Source: Gentiana macrophylla (Eukaryota; Streptophyta; Magnoliopsida; Gentianales; Gentianaceae). From it: a stretch of DNA of 64,000 nt. The DNA lies in NCBI GenBank assembly GCA_026214975.1, contig CM047805.1, positions 62,922,834 to 62,986,833 on the forward strand, read 5' to 3'. This document shows positions 1-49,999 of this stretch, in pieces. Under the pieces are notes generated by a model. The model searched no databases. It saw nothing but the letters and a program-made list of their open reading frames with translations, and was not told the origin of the DNA. How positions within the stretch are numbered: the stretch's first letter is position 1; every line of letters begins with the position of its first letter. The position numbers and the translations under genes are program-made.

Positions 1-1968
1 ACATCAGACATGAGCCACTAATAATACTCAAGAAAAGCTTGAATTGACCACCTTCAGGAGGATAAAAGTAATGTCCCTATCTCAGGTTCTACTTCACATA
101 GTCATTCTAATTCTAGGGAAGCCTTAGATGAGGATATCCTCTTTGATGTTCCAATTGCCACAAAAAAAGGTTCAAAGGCCTACAGAAAACATCCCTTAGC
201 CCAAGGTAGGAGGTAGTTCTGAAAAAAAAAGGGCTTCATAAAAAATGAAACATAGGAGAAGGTGGAACCCTCTTGAAAGAATAAAAAGTCTCGCTTTGAG
301 CTACCAAAGGAAAGAAAACCAGAAGGGTGTAAGTGAGTTTCCACGATAAAACATAACTCAGATGGCTCGGTTGCAGAGGCATAAAGCCAGATGTGTGGAC
401 AAGGACTTCTCACAAACACATGGGAAAGATTTCCCAGAAACCTTCTCTCCGATAACTAAGCTTATCACTATTAGAATTATCCTATCTGTTGCATTAATCT
501 ACACTGGCCTATAAACCATCTAGATGTGAAAAATGCTTTCCTCCATGGTGACCCAAGGAAGGAAATTTACATAGAGACTTCTAAGGTTTGAAGATCAATT
601 CAAAGGAAAAGTTTGCAAGCTCAGATAGTCACTTTATGCACTGAAGCAGAGCCTCATGGCCATGCTTGAAAGATCATGACTTTCTAGAATGAACTGGGGT
701 TGAAACAATGCCAAACATACAATAGATTGATTGTTGAAGAATATGTTATAGGGAAAATAACCTCTTTCTTTTTGTTTATGTTGAAAATATAATGCTCACA
801 GGTGATGATCTGGAAGAAACCAAGAAAGTCTCTTAGCTATATTCAAGATAAAAAGTCTTGGCTTCTTAAGTTACTTCTTGGTAATGAAATTGCCAAGTCA
901 AGTGAGAGTCATGTGGGTTCTCAGAGAAAGTACACCATGGATCTTCTGGAGGAAACACAACTGGTTATAAACCAGCAAGCACCCCAATAGAATATAATAT
1001 CAAAGAAGGACATGACCAAGCAGAGGCATCGATGAACAAAGAGAGTTTACAGAGACTGGTGGGCATAGTTGTTAAAACGACGCCTGGGCATTGCATAGGC
1101 GCTAGGCAAGGGTTCACCGCCTTGATCCAGGGGAAGGCGAGCAAATGTGAGGCGCTCACCTTTAGGCATAAAACGGTCGCCTAGGCAATGAAAAGGCGTC
1201 GCCTTGTGCTGTTTTCAGGGATAGATGTGTCATTTCTCCAATAAAACTATAAAACAACACTTAACCAATATACATATACTTCATGACATTGAGAAAGCAT
1301 AATTAAACATTAACAACAGTTGTTTCCTGACGAGCTTATGACAGATATTTAAGTTTTTTCTATTATAGGATGAAAGAAGAATGCTGAGATAGATTAAGAT
1401 AAGGCTAAGCTAGTAGAATAATCAAAACTTTATATATGCCATCAAAATTCTGTAATCCTCATGCTCCTTAAGTCTAATCCGTAGCATCTCTTGTTCCTGT
1501 TTCATCTTCTAAATTTCTGTTTGCTTGATAGCATTATGTTTTGGGGTACTATTTTTCACTCATTATGGGTTGCAACTCTATTTGCTTCCTTAGCTTAATC
1601 AAATGTTATTGTGTTCATACACACTCCTAATAAACTCGTGAATTTTGCTTCGTCGTCTCCTCTATTTTGTTCATGTCTGTTTGTGGGGTTCATCGACTAG
1701 GGTGCCGGGCGACCAGGAGGCCCAGGCTCGCCTAGGCTTTGCCTAGCGCCTTAACAACCATGCAGGTGGGAAGATTGATCTATCTCTCCCACATAAGACC
1801 CAACATATTTTAAATTGTGAGCTCAATCAATCAGTACATGCATTCTCCTAGAGAAAGACACCTAGAAGCTGCTAGCAGGGTTTTTAGATGTATTTAAGGA
1901 ACACAAGAAAAAAGCTAATTTCAAAGAGTGAAAAAAAGTGATGATTCACGTACAGATGCGGATTGTGG
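1..1968 (+). pseudogene. Degraded Ty1/copia pol remnant (linker, RT, RNase H)
   Basis: Broken frames show the INT-RT linker (DEDILFDVPIA near 130), RT (ETFSP-like near 435-455; [11 protein letters not shown] near 520-555) and RNase H (RLVG near 1050, then after an insertion GRLIYLSHIRP near 1770 and a TDAD-like end near 1960). Many frameshifts and stops, so an old copy. A hAT-like insertion interrupts it, and at about 1968 it joins an opposite-strand copia remnant. Confidence 0.8.
1064..1762. mobile_element. hAT-like non-autonomous element with 8-bp target duplication
   Basis: Splits the RNase H reading (RLVG / GRLIYL) of the surrounding copia remnant. Ends are inverted: CATAGTTGTTAA on the left and TTAACAACCATG on the right. 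Flanks are CTGGTGGG and CAGGTGGG, 7 of 8 matching, the duplication length of hAT elements. Both ends continue into GC-rich GGCGC/CCTAGGC stretches. No transposase reading. The superfamily is an inference from duplication length. Confidence 0.68.
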
Positions 1969-2489
1969 AAGCTACACCAGGGTAAACCCATGTAAGGCGA
2001 GTATGATCATCAACAAATAGCATAAACCACCTAGCCCCGTTAATGTTTGTAGTCTCTGATGGGCCCAATATGTCATTTTGAATAAGGGGAAAGAGGGAAG
2101 GAGTATAAGGGCGATGGGGAAAAGTTGACAAATGGTGTTCATGAACTTTTTTGGATCTTTCCTAAAAAAAAAAATCTTCTTTCGATCCTTTTCACAAAAT
2201 TTGAAGGAACCAATTTCACTAGATACATAAAATTAGGGTGGTCTAGCCAATAGTGCTACACCATAACGTTATCATTTCAATTTTTATGATTGGAGGTTAT
2301 GTATAACGTCTTTTGAGGGATCTAGATTTAAGGCAAATGATTGAAGCATAAGGTCACGTCTTTGAGCATGTCTAATCATATTCCCCGACTCCGAATCTTG
2401 AAACACACAAAATAGAAAAGTCAACTTAGTGAGACATTCTAGATTAATTACTGTGACACAAAGTAATTTAAAGACGATGGATGCTAGTA

Positions 2490-2898
2490 GGTCGGGGGCT
2501 AGTGCCTAAGCGGCACATAGTTTTTATTTTAAATAACTAGTAATAATGCATAAGCATTAAGCCAAGAGTCAAAAGTACAAAATACCTAAGAAATAGTAAT
2601 AAGTCTAAGAACTTCAAACTCAAGAGTCACGAGTGTGACACAAATCCAATCTAGTACTTCATTCTCAGTACTAGTTATTTAAAAAACTAGATCTGAAGGT
2701 TTTTAAATCTGATATTTCTTTTTTAGAATAGATCTGAAACATTTAAATATAGCCCAGCCCGCCTAGCCTGACTAGACCCGTCTAGACCTGCTCAGACCCC
2801 GTCCAGCCCCCTGCCCGCCTAGCCCATCCCACCTAGGATATCATTGGGACGCCTGGTACCCCCCTAGCGCCTAGGCACCGCCTAGACCGATTTTTGGA
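2490..2898. mobile_element. Short non-autonomous DNA element, CTAGTAGGTCGG family, 9-bp duplication
   Basis: 409 bp between two copies of ATGCTAGTA (2481-2489 and 2899-2907). Ends are rich in CCTAGGCGC-type runs and the middle is AT-rich. A related copy lies inverted at about 13493-13679. A 9-bp duplication suggests a Mutator-like origin, but the related copy also shows CTAGTAGGTCGG, so part of the apparent duplication may belong to the element. Confidence 0.6.
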
Positions 2899-3752
2899 AT
2901 GCTAGTAAAGATATATGCTGAAGATGATATTTGTGCCAATCACTGTTACTTGCAAAAATTGTCCATTAGCAATTCGTACAATGATGTGGTTCACTAGGGG
3001 CTTATAGGTTGACAGAAGTGCTTTGTTCTGGATCTTATTATTGGAAACTCCAGAGTCGATAATCCAAGTGTTTGAGAGCAGTGCTACCTATAGAAATGAC
3101 TTGAGAGTCTGGTTGGAGTTGAGAGGGCTGAAGTAGTTTCTAAAGCACTTCTAGTTGTCCCTTGGTAAAGGGTGCGGATTTGGTAGTTTTTGAATCCTCC
3201 ACCGTTGCTGCATTACCATGACCAAGACGCCCCTTAGGTCCTTTAGATGGCTTCCAATATGCTGGCTTGTCATGGAGATGCTATGGTATGTCCTACCTAG
3301 TGGAAATTATTACACCATGAACGGTCCTTTATAGGCCTATAATCATAAATAGCGCGGACAGCATTTGCCAGGAGAGTATCTGCATTAGGTGGGAACATTT
3401 GGAGGGCTAGGGCCGAGGACTTGGTATTTGCATTTGATCTTTGGCTACCCAGCTTGATATGGCAACGACTCTCTTCTCAGCGGACTTCAGAAAAAGCCTC
3501 ATATTGGAAGAAAAGATTTTGGTGACAAGGATATTTTCCCTGTTTCGTCAAGAGAACTATCCAACCCCATAAGGAACTGACACAAGCATATTGTCTCTTT
3601 GTATTTCTTAAATACAACAATGTCATCTAGGCTTCCATTCAATAGAGTCAAAGTGTCAAACATATCGACATGCTGTCCATACCTAGAGAGATTAGCGAAA
3701 TAGGTAGTTCCAAAATTACCTCCTTGTCACATGTCTAGGAGAGTACATTCCA

Positions 3753-3989
3753 TCCCCTGGATATGGCCTAGTGGTGAAGGCATGGGTGCGTAGTGCAGCC
3801 TCTAACCTAAGCTGGAGGTCAGCGGTTCGATTCCCGTAATGGGGTTGATTTCCGATTGATAACACCCTTCAGTGCAGAGGTTTCAAAGGCAGCCCATGTT
3901 GGAGCTACTAGGTTACCTGATTAACCTCTCCTCACTTTCCTGTGGGATCGGGGGTGAGGGGACCCTTAATGGTAGGGTTTACCATTTTT
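3753..3989 (+). mobile_element. tRNA-derived SINE with 17-bp target duplication
   Basis: RNA polymerase III box A TGGCCTAGTGG (3764-3774) and box B GGTTCGATTCC (3824-3834), 49 bp apart, are followed by a non-tRNA body and a 3' run of T. A perfect duplication TAGGAGAGTACATTCCA flanks it (3736-3752 and 3990-4006). It lies in a decayed copia gag. Mobilised by LINE enzymes in trans (family knowledge). Confidence 0.93.
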
Positions 3990-4429
3990 TAGGAGAGTAC
4001 ATTCCACTCTGAAGAGTTCACAGGTGTTCTCCCAATTGGAATAAGTTTAGTGGGTTGTTGAGGTGTTCAAATATTTTTTTCATAACCGACCGAAGTGACA
4101 TAAACCGAACCGATGTAAGTAAAACTGAACCGAGCTAAAAACTTTTAAAGATAAACATAGTAACATAAACAGGCAACTAGCAAATGGTATTCCCTTCTCT
4201 TTTTATTAACGTGACGTATATAGGCAAACAGTTATTGGGTTATGAAAAGTTAACTCGAATCAATGACGTACGGTCGTACGCAAATCATGTAAAATCTAGA
4301 GGATTACTACCCGCAGACAAAGAGGTTCTGTGAAAAACGAAATTTCTACATGACCATACCATGCAAAGAATCGGTAATGGAGAAACAAAGGAATGAATGA
4401 TATGGATGTTGTTAGTTTTCTAGCAGGCT

Positions 4430-4930
4430 GGAAGCAAGAATGTCCAAACACGATTGCGTGGAGTAAATGAGTTGCTATTACTACCTAAAGTCTTTTCTAG
4501 GCTTCAACGTGCTACAATTAATGAAAGTAGCACTATAAATCATGATGATGAGGAAAGGCTGCACTCATCGTATACTCTGCAAACTAAAGAGGACTAGGTG
4601 GTTGTAACCCGCATGGAGGAAGAGTTGGGCATGGATTCCAAGGTGGAAGAAGAAAAAGGGATCTCAAAAAAGAAAATACATTGTTATCGTAGAATTAACC
4701 ACAACATTGAGACTTGTTGGATCCTCCATGGTAAACCCTTGGGCGAAGTGTATCAAGCTACTACTGCATCAAATCTAGAACAGAGCAATGCAAATTCATC
4801 GATCAAAATATCTCACGAAGAGTATAATCAACTAAAAGGGCACACAACTGTATTAAAAACCCCAAAAACCTCTAATTACCCAACTAATCACCAAATAACC
4901 CTTAATAAACAGTACAAAGAATTATAAAAC
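4430..4930 (+). pseudogene. Copia gag C-terminal remnant
   Basis: Plus-strand reading LLLPKVFSRLQRAT near 4470-4520 and a damaged zinc knuckle HCYRRINHNIETCWILHGKP near 4678-4740, followed by ISHEEYNQLKGH. The first cysteine of CCHC is displaced and a stop lies upstream. Not a cellular zinc-finger gene. Confidence 0.7.
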
Positions 4931-5076
4931 TCATAACAAACTCACCAAAAAATAAGATAGAGGTAAAGACTAGAGAATATTCCTACAACAACGTATTCCA
5001 CTAAGGGCAAAACAACACGGCAATAACACAAAACAGTATTCACTTAATGTGCAGTTTGAATACAGTAGAAACATAC
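4931..5076. other. Intron 16 proximal segment
   Basis: AT-rich sequence next to the exon 16 donor. No gene or repeat recognised. Confidence 0.5.
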
Positions 5077-43741
<38,665 letters not shown>

Positions 43742-43900
43742 GTTGTTCTTACTATCGGTGTGAATTCGAGCGCAAAATGGCAGTGGGTTTTACCACTTGA
43801 CCAATTTTGAACAGAGAAAACCCCTCAAAAATTTTGGGAACCGTATTGCCAGAGCAATACACCTGAGGGCATATTTGTCTTAACATTTTCATTAATTTGT
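43742..43900 (-). promoter_or_regulatory. 5' UTR/promoter region of the DEAH9-like gene
   Basis: About 160 bp of unique-looking sequence separates the start codon from the first repeat. I see no convincing TATA box. The short space suggests that repeats reach close to the promoter. Confidence 0.4.
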
Positions 43901-44030
43901 ACTACCTCCGTCCCGTCTATTTTTTAAAAATAAATCATGTTCTAATGGTATCCATTTATACAACCAATACATCATTTAATGTAATTTTTTTAAATATACC
44001 GCTATCATAACATTTAATATTTAGGAAAAA
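43901..44030. mobile_element. Stowaway-like MITE fragment
   Basis: Begins ACTACCTCCGTCCCGTCTAT, the end motif of common plant MITEs, followed by AT-rich sequence. The opposite end is not seen, so a partial copy. It is close to the helicase promoter. Confidence 0.5.
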
Positions 44031-44032
44031 TT

Positions 44033-44130
44033 ACTTTATAGTCCACTTTTTCCTCTTTAATTAAGTCTTTAGTCAGAACCCGTTTTTTTTTAACAGACAG
44101 ACGAATAAATTTTATGGGACGAATATACCC
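44033..44130. repeat. MULE-like terminal repeat (single end)
   Basis: TTATAGTCCACTTTTT..TTTAATTAAG..TTATGGGACGAATATACCC aligns in order with the two inverted ends of the element at 49831-54325. No partner end was found to the right with confidence. Confidence 0.45.
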
Positions 44131-45159
44131 CTATTCTCTCACAAAACATATCCCTCCAAAAACTCTTCCATCTACAAAAACCGGTCGGTGCATACTCCGT
44201 TGTGGTGATTTATCCCAATATTCAATTCCGTCGAATCCCAGAAGGGCTGCCTGAGACCGACGCCGGAGGCGGCGCTGCTAAATCAGACGTTGCCGGTGTT
44301 CTAACCTAGCTCAACATCATCTTAGTTGATCCGTTTCGTGAGTTTTTGGTTAATTTATTATCAGATTCAAAGTAGGAGGTTGTTGTGTGCTTAATCAGTG
44401 ATTCAAATGGGTATTTTGCACGACAAGTTATATAATCTCAAGCTACATAAGATTGCTTTCAGGATGTTCAATGTTTCTTTCTTTTTAGCATTTGATGCAC
44501 TTCCTGTCTTCCGACAAAAGAACTATATCTTAAGAGCATGTGTAGTCTAAAGCCTTCATGATTTACTGGGTTTTAATTGTAACAAGTATAAAGTGATGCA
44601 GATATTTGTAGTGTTCAGATTCGGTTACCTTATTGTGAAAATTTTCATTTCCAGAAAGAATGTCCCTAAACTGTTTGTGGATTTGCTCAGAAGAACAACC
44701 ATCTTGTTCGTTTCAAGAATTCTATCAAAATCTGTAGTGAATGCAGATGAATGATTGAATTGAAACGATCCATTTTCCTCTTTTGTCATGAAGATACTCA
44801 AATCAAGTTTGTATGCCCCATCGAATAACACAGCCCGTATTCTTGAAACTTTTCGACCGGGAGTGGTGGTTTTGCCCTTTGTTGTTTTATAGTTTCAATT
44901 GGATGGGTTCAATATGGGAAACTCATTGCTTGAACATCCTCTTCAAGCATGTGATGTGAAGTTGGTATCATCTCCTGACATTACTTGCAATGTTACTACT
45001 AATATCAATTATGGTGTCCATGGCAATGAAGGTGTACCCCTTAGATATTTGAACAAAAGAGTGGTAAGAGATTATTATGAGGTTGTAACTTATACTGCTG
45101 GTCCATTGGCCTTTAAGCCTGCTCGTTGCATGGAGAATCATATGAGTCAGATATGATAC
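44131..45159. other. Unassigned region with short open frames
   Basis: Holds an 85-codon plus-strand frame (44899-45156, MDGFNMGNSLLEHPLQ..) and a 68-codon minus-strand frame (44625-44831). I recognise neither. Probably the inside of a decayed DNA transposon, or fragments captured by one. Confidence 0.3.
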
Positions 45160-45430
45160 CGTGTCCCTTGAATTAAGCCTTAAAGCCTTATATAAGCCAG
45201 ATATGTGTGCCTTGAAGTAGTCACTTGAATTAAGCCTTAAATGAGCACGATTTCACGATCGACATCGATACGGTTAATGACATGTGTCTTATATGATACT
45301 GTTAGTGATATTGTGTGTCTTATATGAGCCTTATATGATATTGTGTCCCTTGAATTAAGCCTTAAATGAGCCTTATATGAGCCAGATATGTGTGTCTTGA
45401 AGTAGTCACTTGAATTAAGCCTTAAATGAG
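45160..45430. repeat. Duplicated block with GAATTAAGCCTTAAATGAGC words
   Basis: About 45160-45250 and 45343-45432 share CTTGAATTAAGCCTTAAA, GCCAGATATGTGTG, CTTGAAGTAGTCACTTGAA in the same order, separated by related GTGTCTTATATGA words. Confidence 0.8.
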
Positions 45431-45479
45431 CTCGACATCGTCATCATTTCTTGATGTGTTAGTGTAAATGCTGCGATTA

Positions 45480-45620
45480 AATTCGGCTTTCAAATACTAT
45501 GTCGAAAAGGTATAAATGAGGTCTCAAAATGAAGATAAAAAAATGAACTTTGGTGAAATAATTTTGATGATCGGTGTTCTAAATCAAAAGTTACGGTCGT
45601 TTATAAGAAAAACGCTCCGG
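45480..45620. repeat. Copy of a ~110-bp motif shared with 52.9-54.0 kb
   Basis: AATGAGGTCTCAAAATGAAGATAAAAAAATG.. ATTTTGATGATCGG .. CAAAAGTTACGGTCG matches in order the blocks at 52880-52990, 53195-53300 and 53925-54030. Confidence 0.55.
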
Positions 45621-46027
45621 TTAATGCAAATATTTTTTCCTTGTGGCTGACGTTGGTGTTCAACATGGAACACCAGTGTGACTGACGTTTTTTTCATCCG
45701 AAAAATATCAAAAAATGGGTCCGGAAGTACAAACGGGGGTGCTAATAGAAACTTTTTTTTTATTATAGATGATTAATTTGTCGAGTTTTCATTTTTTTTA
45801 ATTTAAGGTTTATGCTTTATTGTTGTGTTTGTTTTGATTCCTAAAACAATACATATGGCATGAATAAGAAAAAACAAAGTCTGAACACTATACTTCTAGA
45901 CAAATCATAGAAGAACAAAGTCAATAATTTCACAAAGGTAAATCATAAATTGTTCTCTTATGTTGCCCATAAGGACTAAGAATATTGTTTGAACGCTCAT
46001 ACATTAAGTAACAATAGAAAAAAAATA

Positions 46028-46030
<3 letters not shown>

Positions 46031-46069
<39 letters not shown>

Positions 46070-46078
46070 CTTGAGAAG
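46031..46078. repeat. (TA)n microsatellite
   Basis: Uninterrupted TA dinucleotides. Confidence 0.97.
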
Positions 46079-46185
46079 CACATAAGTGCTAGTTGAAGGG
46101 GTATAAAACCAACATTAATGAGCAGAAGACAAAAAAAAAACAACTTTTATTACTCGGTGTAGATCCTTTAGAGGGCATAAACAAT

Positions 46186-46445
46186 ACTCCTTCCGTTCTA
46201 ATTTATCTGAAGCAGTTGTCAAAATCATTTGTTTCATTTTATCTAAGTCGGTTACATTTCCAATGTAATATTTATGGTACTATTCCTTGTTTTACCCTTA
46301 TTTATTGCAATATGATAGATAAAAAAGAATGTCACAATAATTATATCCAATGACTTTTTAGTCATTTTATTTAAAAGTCACTGCATTAACTCACTTTTTA
46401 ATATGCGTGATTTTAGCAACTGCCTCAAATAATTTGGAAAAAATG
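46186..46445. mobile_element. MITE with ~30-bp inverted ends
   Basis: Left ACTCCTTCCGTTCTAATTTA then TCTGAAGCAGTTG; right CAACTGCCTCAAATAATTTG. The ends are inverted with few mismatches. AT-rich inside. Target duplication not clear. Confidence 0.65.
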
Positions 46446-47767
46446 GTGATTTGACTTGTTTCATAATTGATTGGAGTTTGGGATCTCACAGTCAAACCAC
46501 AATTAGTCCCCAGAACACTTAGAGTATGACCGCCTGATCCGGGCCGTCGGTGTTGGACACCTTAATGGCTGCACTTATACATGGAAGTGTTCATGTAGGA
46601 CTGGACCGATTCGATATGATGATCTCGTACTAAGTCCGTAATGAGAGATTCTAATTGAATCATAATATGACCATTTTGTTGAAATAGTGTCCCAAACCCA
46701 ATCGGGTAGGATCGGATCCGACCGGTCGGATCATTTTTACTATTTCTTTATGTTTGTACATATGATAAATGGCTTTATGTTATTATATATTTGTTCGTTT
46801 AACGAACTAATTATGATATTGTATATATGATAACGTCCTTAGTGTCAAACTATGAAAGAGAAATCATAATGGTGATTATGGTTGATGAGATCTCGACTCA
46901 CTTTAAAAGATTTGATACTTGATTGTCTCTCGTTGTATGTGCTATTAAATGGAACATCATTATTACAGTTAGACTAGCACGTACTAGATGTCTTTTGTCT
47001 TATGAAGATAGAGATAGATCTCGTCTATCAAAGTGTAGGGAAACTTGGACTGTATATGGACGTGTAGTGGAGAATGCGTACGTTAGACTGGCACAATTAC
47101 TTTATTAAGTGTCGCACTATGTGGCGGTTGTGTAATTATCATAAGACTGGAGTCTTCATGGCATCATGGTGTGGATTGTCATACTTTGACACTATTGAGG
47201 TTTCCCCTATCCATGGGGCGATCATGCGGTAGTAATCAGATGTGATATTGAAGCATGCGTAAGATTCATGTTGTTCGTCCGGAAATCGCGTATCCTACGA
47301 ATATGAGTAAATATCAGAAATGGCCTTCTTATAAGGATTATCTTACTCTCGTGAATCTTTGCAAAGTGAGAGTAAATGAGTTACTTCGAGAGAGCATGAT
47401 ATCTGGTTATAAGATACGGTTTTTAATGTATTGACACTCGAGATATGAACGTATGGATATTATTACAGCGATGTGATTGTATTTACACGGTAACCGTTTC
47501 GCATGAAAGGTAGTAGTCATTGCATTTGACTATTCCGACGATTGGGGGGTCATGGCATGTTGCTAGACGCTATCCATGATTGTTAGGTATGAATGACATT
47601 TTATTAAATGCACTTTGTGCCTACGGCCAACATATTCGGAAGCCTATCGGGTCACACACATAAGAACATCTAGCCGGATCAAAATGCGGTTATAGTGATA
47701 ACCAAATAAGGAAATTTTTTTTTATCTCGACTATAAAGTGTTATAGTGATAAATTAATATAGTAGTG
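46446..47767. other. Unassigned repetitive-looking region
   Basis: 1.3 kb without a recognisable coding region. The 61-codon open frame at 46923 has no features I recognise. Possibly LTR sequence. Confidence 0.3.
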
Positions 47768-48475
47768 TGATGTGACCCGGAAGGTCCTATTTTGACAGTC
47801 CCTTCAAGTACATTGGAAGATCTTGATCTAGCCCGGAAAGCTAGAAGGTGCGACCATGAAGACCATTGTTTGTGCTATTGGGCTTGAAGAGCATGAAGGT
47901 GGGCTTGGATAAATTAATTAGAAGTCTTTTATTTGATTTTTGTGTCAATAAGGCCAGTCCATTTGTTTGGGGCGCCACTTTGGTCCCTTGTATTATTTTA
48001 TGTTGTTTCTAAGTAGGAATAGGCCAGAAGCCCATTCGGGGAGATGCCTATATCATAGTATATTGTGTTAAGTCTTTATTTTTAGCAAATAAAAGTCATT
48101 TGGCTTATTATAGTCAAGTTAAGCCCACTAGGAAATAAAGTGGCGAAAATTACTAAGTAATTTATCCCACATTGCTTAGGAGTTTGTTAGTCTTCTATTT
48201 TGTAGCCTATATAAAGGCATTCTATTTGTAATATTATGAACAACACCTTATGATTGAAATTTCAGTTAAATATTTCTCTTAAGTTGAGTCGGCTTAAACA
48301 ATCACTTGCGAGTGAGTATCTTCTTTGTCGTAGAGGATACACCTTTAAAAACGAATCAGCGTGTTGAGCAAATGTTGTATGTTCTTAGCCTCGATCCTAG
48401 GTCGGAGACTCTAGGACTAGGTTTTCATAGTTCTCGATTGGTCCCTTAGTAACTTCCTGGGCACGTATCACATCA
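47768..48475 (+). repeat. 5' LTR of short LTR element
   Basis: 708 bp. Includes a TATA-like TATATAAAGG (near 48208) and GTAATATTATGAACAACACC downstream. Confidence 0.88.
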
Positions 48476-48945
48476 GTTTAGTGGATAAGATAGTTCACGT
48501 TGATGAGGCCTTTGTTGATGGCCATGTTGAGAGTGCTGTTGAGCATGAGGACGTTCTTGATACACCAACTGAGTCTTTAGATCTATCTTTGTAGGTGCAT
48601 GAAACTTGTGTTGCTTTGGTTCCGATCAGCACGGCGTCGATTTCTTATGTTGGAGAGGTTGAGCTTGAAGCAAAATCAACCATGTCACTTGAGCACTTAA
48701 AGGAGTTACAAGCGCACCATATTTACAATGATCCATTTTTATTGCATTGTATTCCTTTAGATTTTGTTATTGCTGATTTATATGCTTTGGCAATTCATTT
48801 GTATAAGAGGATGATGATTGAATTGTTCACCGCTTTTCTTTTTATGGTTGTTATCCAATATGTGGGCCTCCTCGCATATGTTGGGCCGAGATTGTTATTT
48901 GATCCAGGTGGATTCGAGGACAAATCCTTTCGAAGGGAGAGGGAA

Positions 48946-49651
48946 TGATGTGACCCAGAAGGTCCTATTTTGTCAGTCCCTTCAAGCACATTGGAAGACC
49001 TTGATCCAGCCCGGAAAGCTAGAAGGTGCGGCCATGAAGACCATTGTTTGTGCTATTGGGCTTGAAGAGCATGAAGGTGGGCTTGGATAAATTAATTAGG
49101 AGTCTTTTATTTGATTTTTGTGTCAATAAGGCCAGCCCATTTGTTTGGGGCGCCACTTTGGTCCTTTGTATTATTATATGTTGTTTCTAAGCAGTAATAG
49201 GCCAAAAGCCCATTCGGGGACATGCCCATATCATAGTATATTATGTTAAGTCTTTATTTTTAGCAAATAAAAGACATTTGGGCTTATTATAGTCAAGTTA
49301 GGCCACTAGGAAATAAAGTTGTGAAAATTACTAAGTAACTTATTCCACATTGTTTAGAAATTTGTTAGTCTTCTATTTTATAGCCTATATAAAGGCATTC
49401 TATTTGTAATATTATGAACAACACCTTATGATTGAAATTTCAGTTAAATATTTCTTTTAAGTCGAGTCGGCTTAAACATTCACTTGCGAGTGAGTATCTT
49501 CTTTGTCATAGATGTTACACCCTTAAGAACGAATCAGCGTGTTGAGCAAACATTGTGTGTTCTTAGCCTCGATCCTAGGTCAGAGACTCTAGGATAGGTT
49601 TTCATAGCTCTCGATTGGTCCCTTAGTAACTTCTAGGCACGTATCACATCA
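48946..49651 (+). repeat. 3' LTR of short LTR element
   Basis: 706 bp, the same sequence as 47768-48475 with scattered differences; starts right after the PPT. Confidence 0.9.
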
Positions 49652-49701
49652 TAGTGTTTATTTATTATGAATAAATATAATACAAGATATTAATTATATT
49701 G

Positions 49702-49703
<2 letters not shown>

Positions 49704-49741
<38 letters not shown>
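49704..49741. repeat. (TA)n microsatellite
   Basis: Uninterrupted TA dinucleotides. Confidence 0.95.
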
Positions 49742-49747
<6 letters not shown>

Positions 49748-49999
49748 GGGTCGAAATTTGTGTATATGTGATACACATTGATTTTGCAAATTAATTAATC
49801 ATAGTATTATATTATAGGTATTTGTTTATAAGGACCATTTTTAGAACTGAATTAGGCACTTAAGACACTCCTTAAAGATAATTGGTTATAAGGACAAAAT
49901 AACACTTATTGGACTAAATTACCCATATTCTATTCTTCTTATACAGTTTAAGAAAAAAACAATGAACAGAATCGTCCGCCTCCTCTATCCCGTTCTTCC

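Larger units (their letters stand above)
1968..4060 (-). pseudogene. Degraded Ty1/copia gag-protease-integrase remnant
   Basis: Read on the minus strand: gag (FLMGLDSSLDE near 3550-3600), a decayed zinc knuckle and CW-like block near 3230-3330, protease WIIDSG near 3050-3090, GAG-pre-integrase (HYWLDHPNF-like near 2240-2270) and integrase (GARWFMLFVDDHTRLTWVY near 1970-2040). It is interrupted by a short DNA element (2490-2898) and a SINE (3753-3989), which shows it is older than both. Confidence 0.78.
47768..49651 (+). mobile_element. Short non-autonomous LTR retroelement (TSD TAGTG)
   Basis: LTRs 47768-48475 and 48946-49651 (TGATGTGACC..TATCACATCA) enclose only 470 bp. TAGTG flanks both sides (47763-47767, 49652-49656). 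The internal end has TTCGAGGACAAATCC and purine-rich GAAGGGAGAGGGAA before the 3' LTR, a layout typical of Ty3/gypsy elements. A 117-codon frame (48595-48948) ends there; it may be the residue of a gypsy pol C-terminus. No standard PBS seen. Confidence 0.88.

Noticed and set aside
3764..3834. tRNA gene suggested by box A and box B
   Set aside because: No cloverleaf stems flank the boxes, and the 237-bp unit has a 17-bp target duplication, so it is a SINE.
4598..4927. Small zinc-finger gene
   Set aside because: The CW-LHGKP and ISHEEYNQLKGH phrases are copia gag; the knuckle is damaged and a stop lies just upstream.
44899..45156. 85-codon plus-strand frame as a real gene
   Set aside because: No recognised family, no introns or neighbours to support it, and it sits between transposon-like ends. 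Kept only as part of an unassigned region.
47768..49651. Segmental duplication of about 700 bp
   Set aside because: TG..CA ends, a PPT before the second copy and TAGTG on both sides show that they are LTRs.
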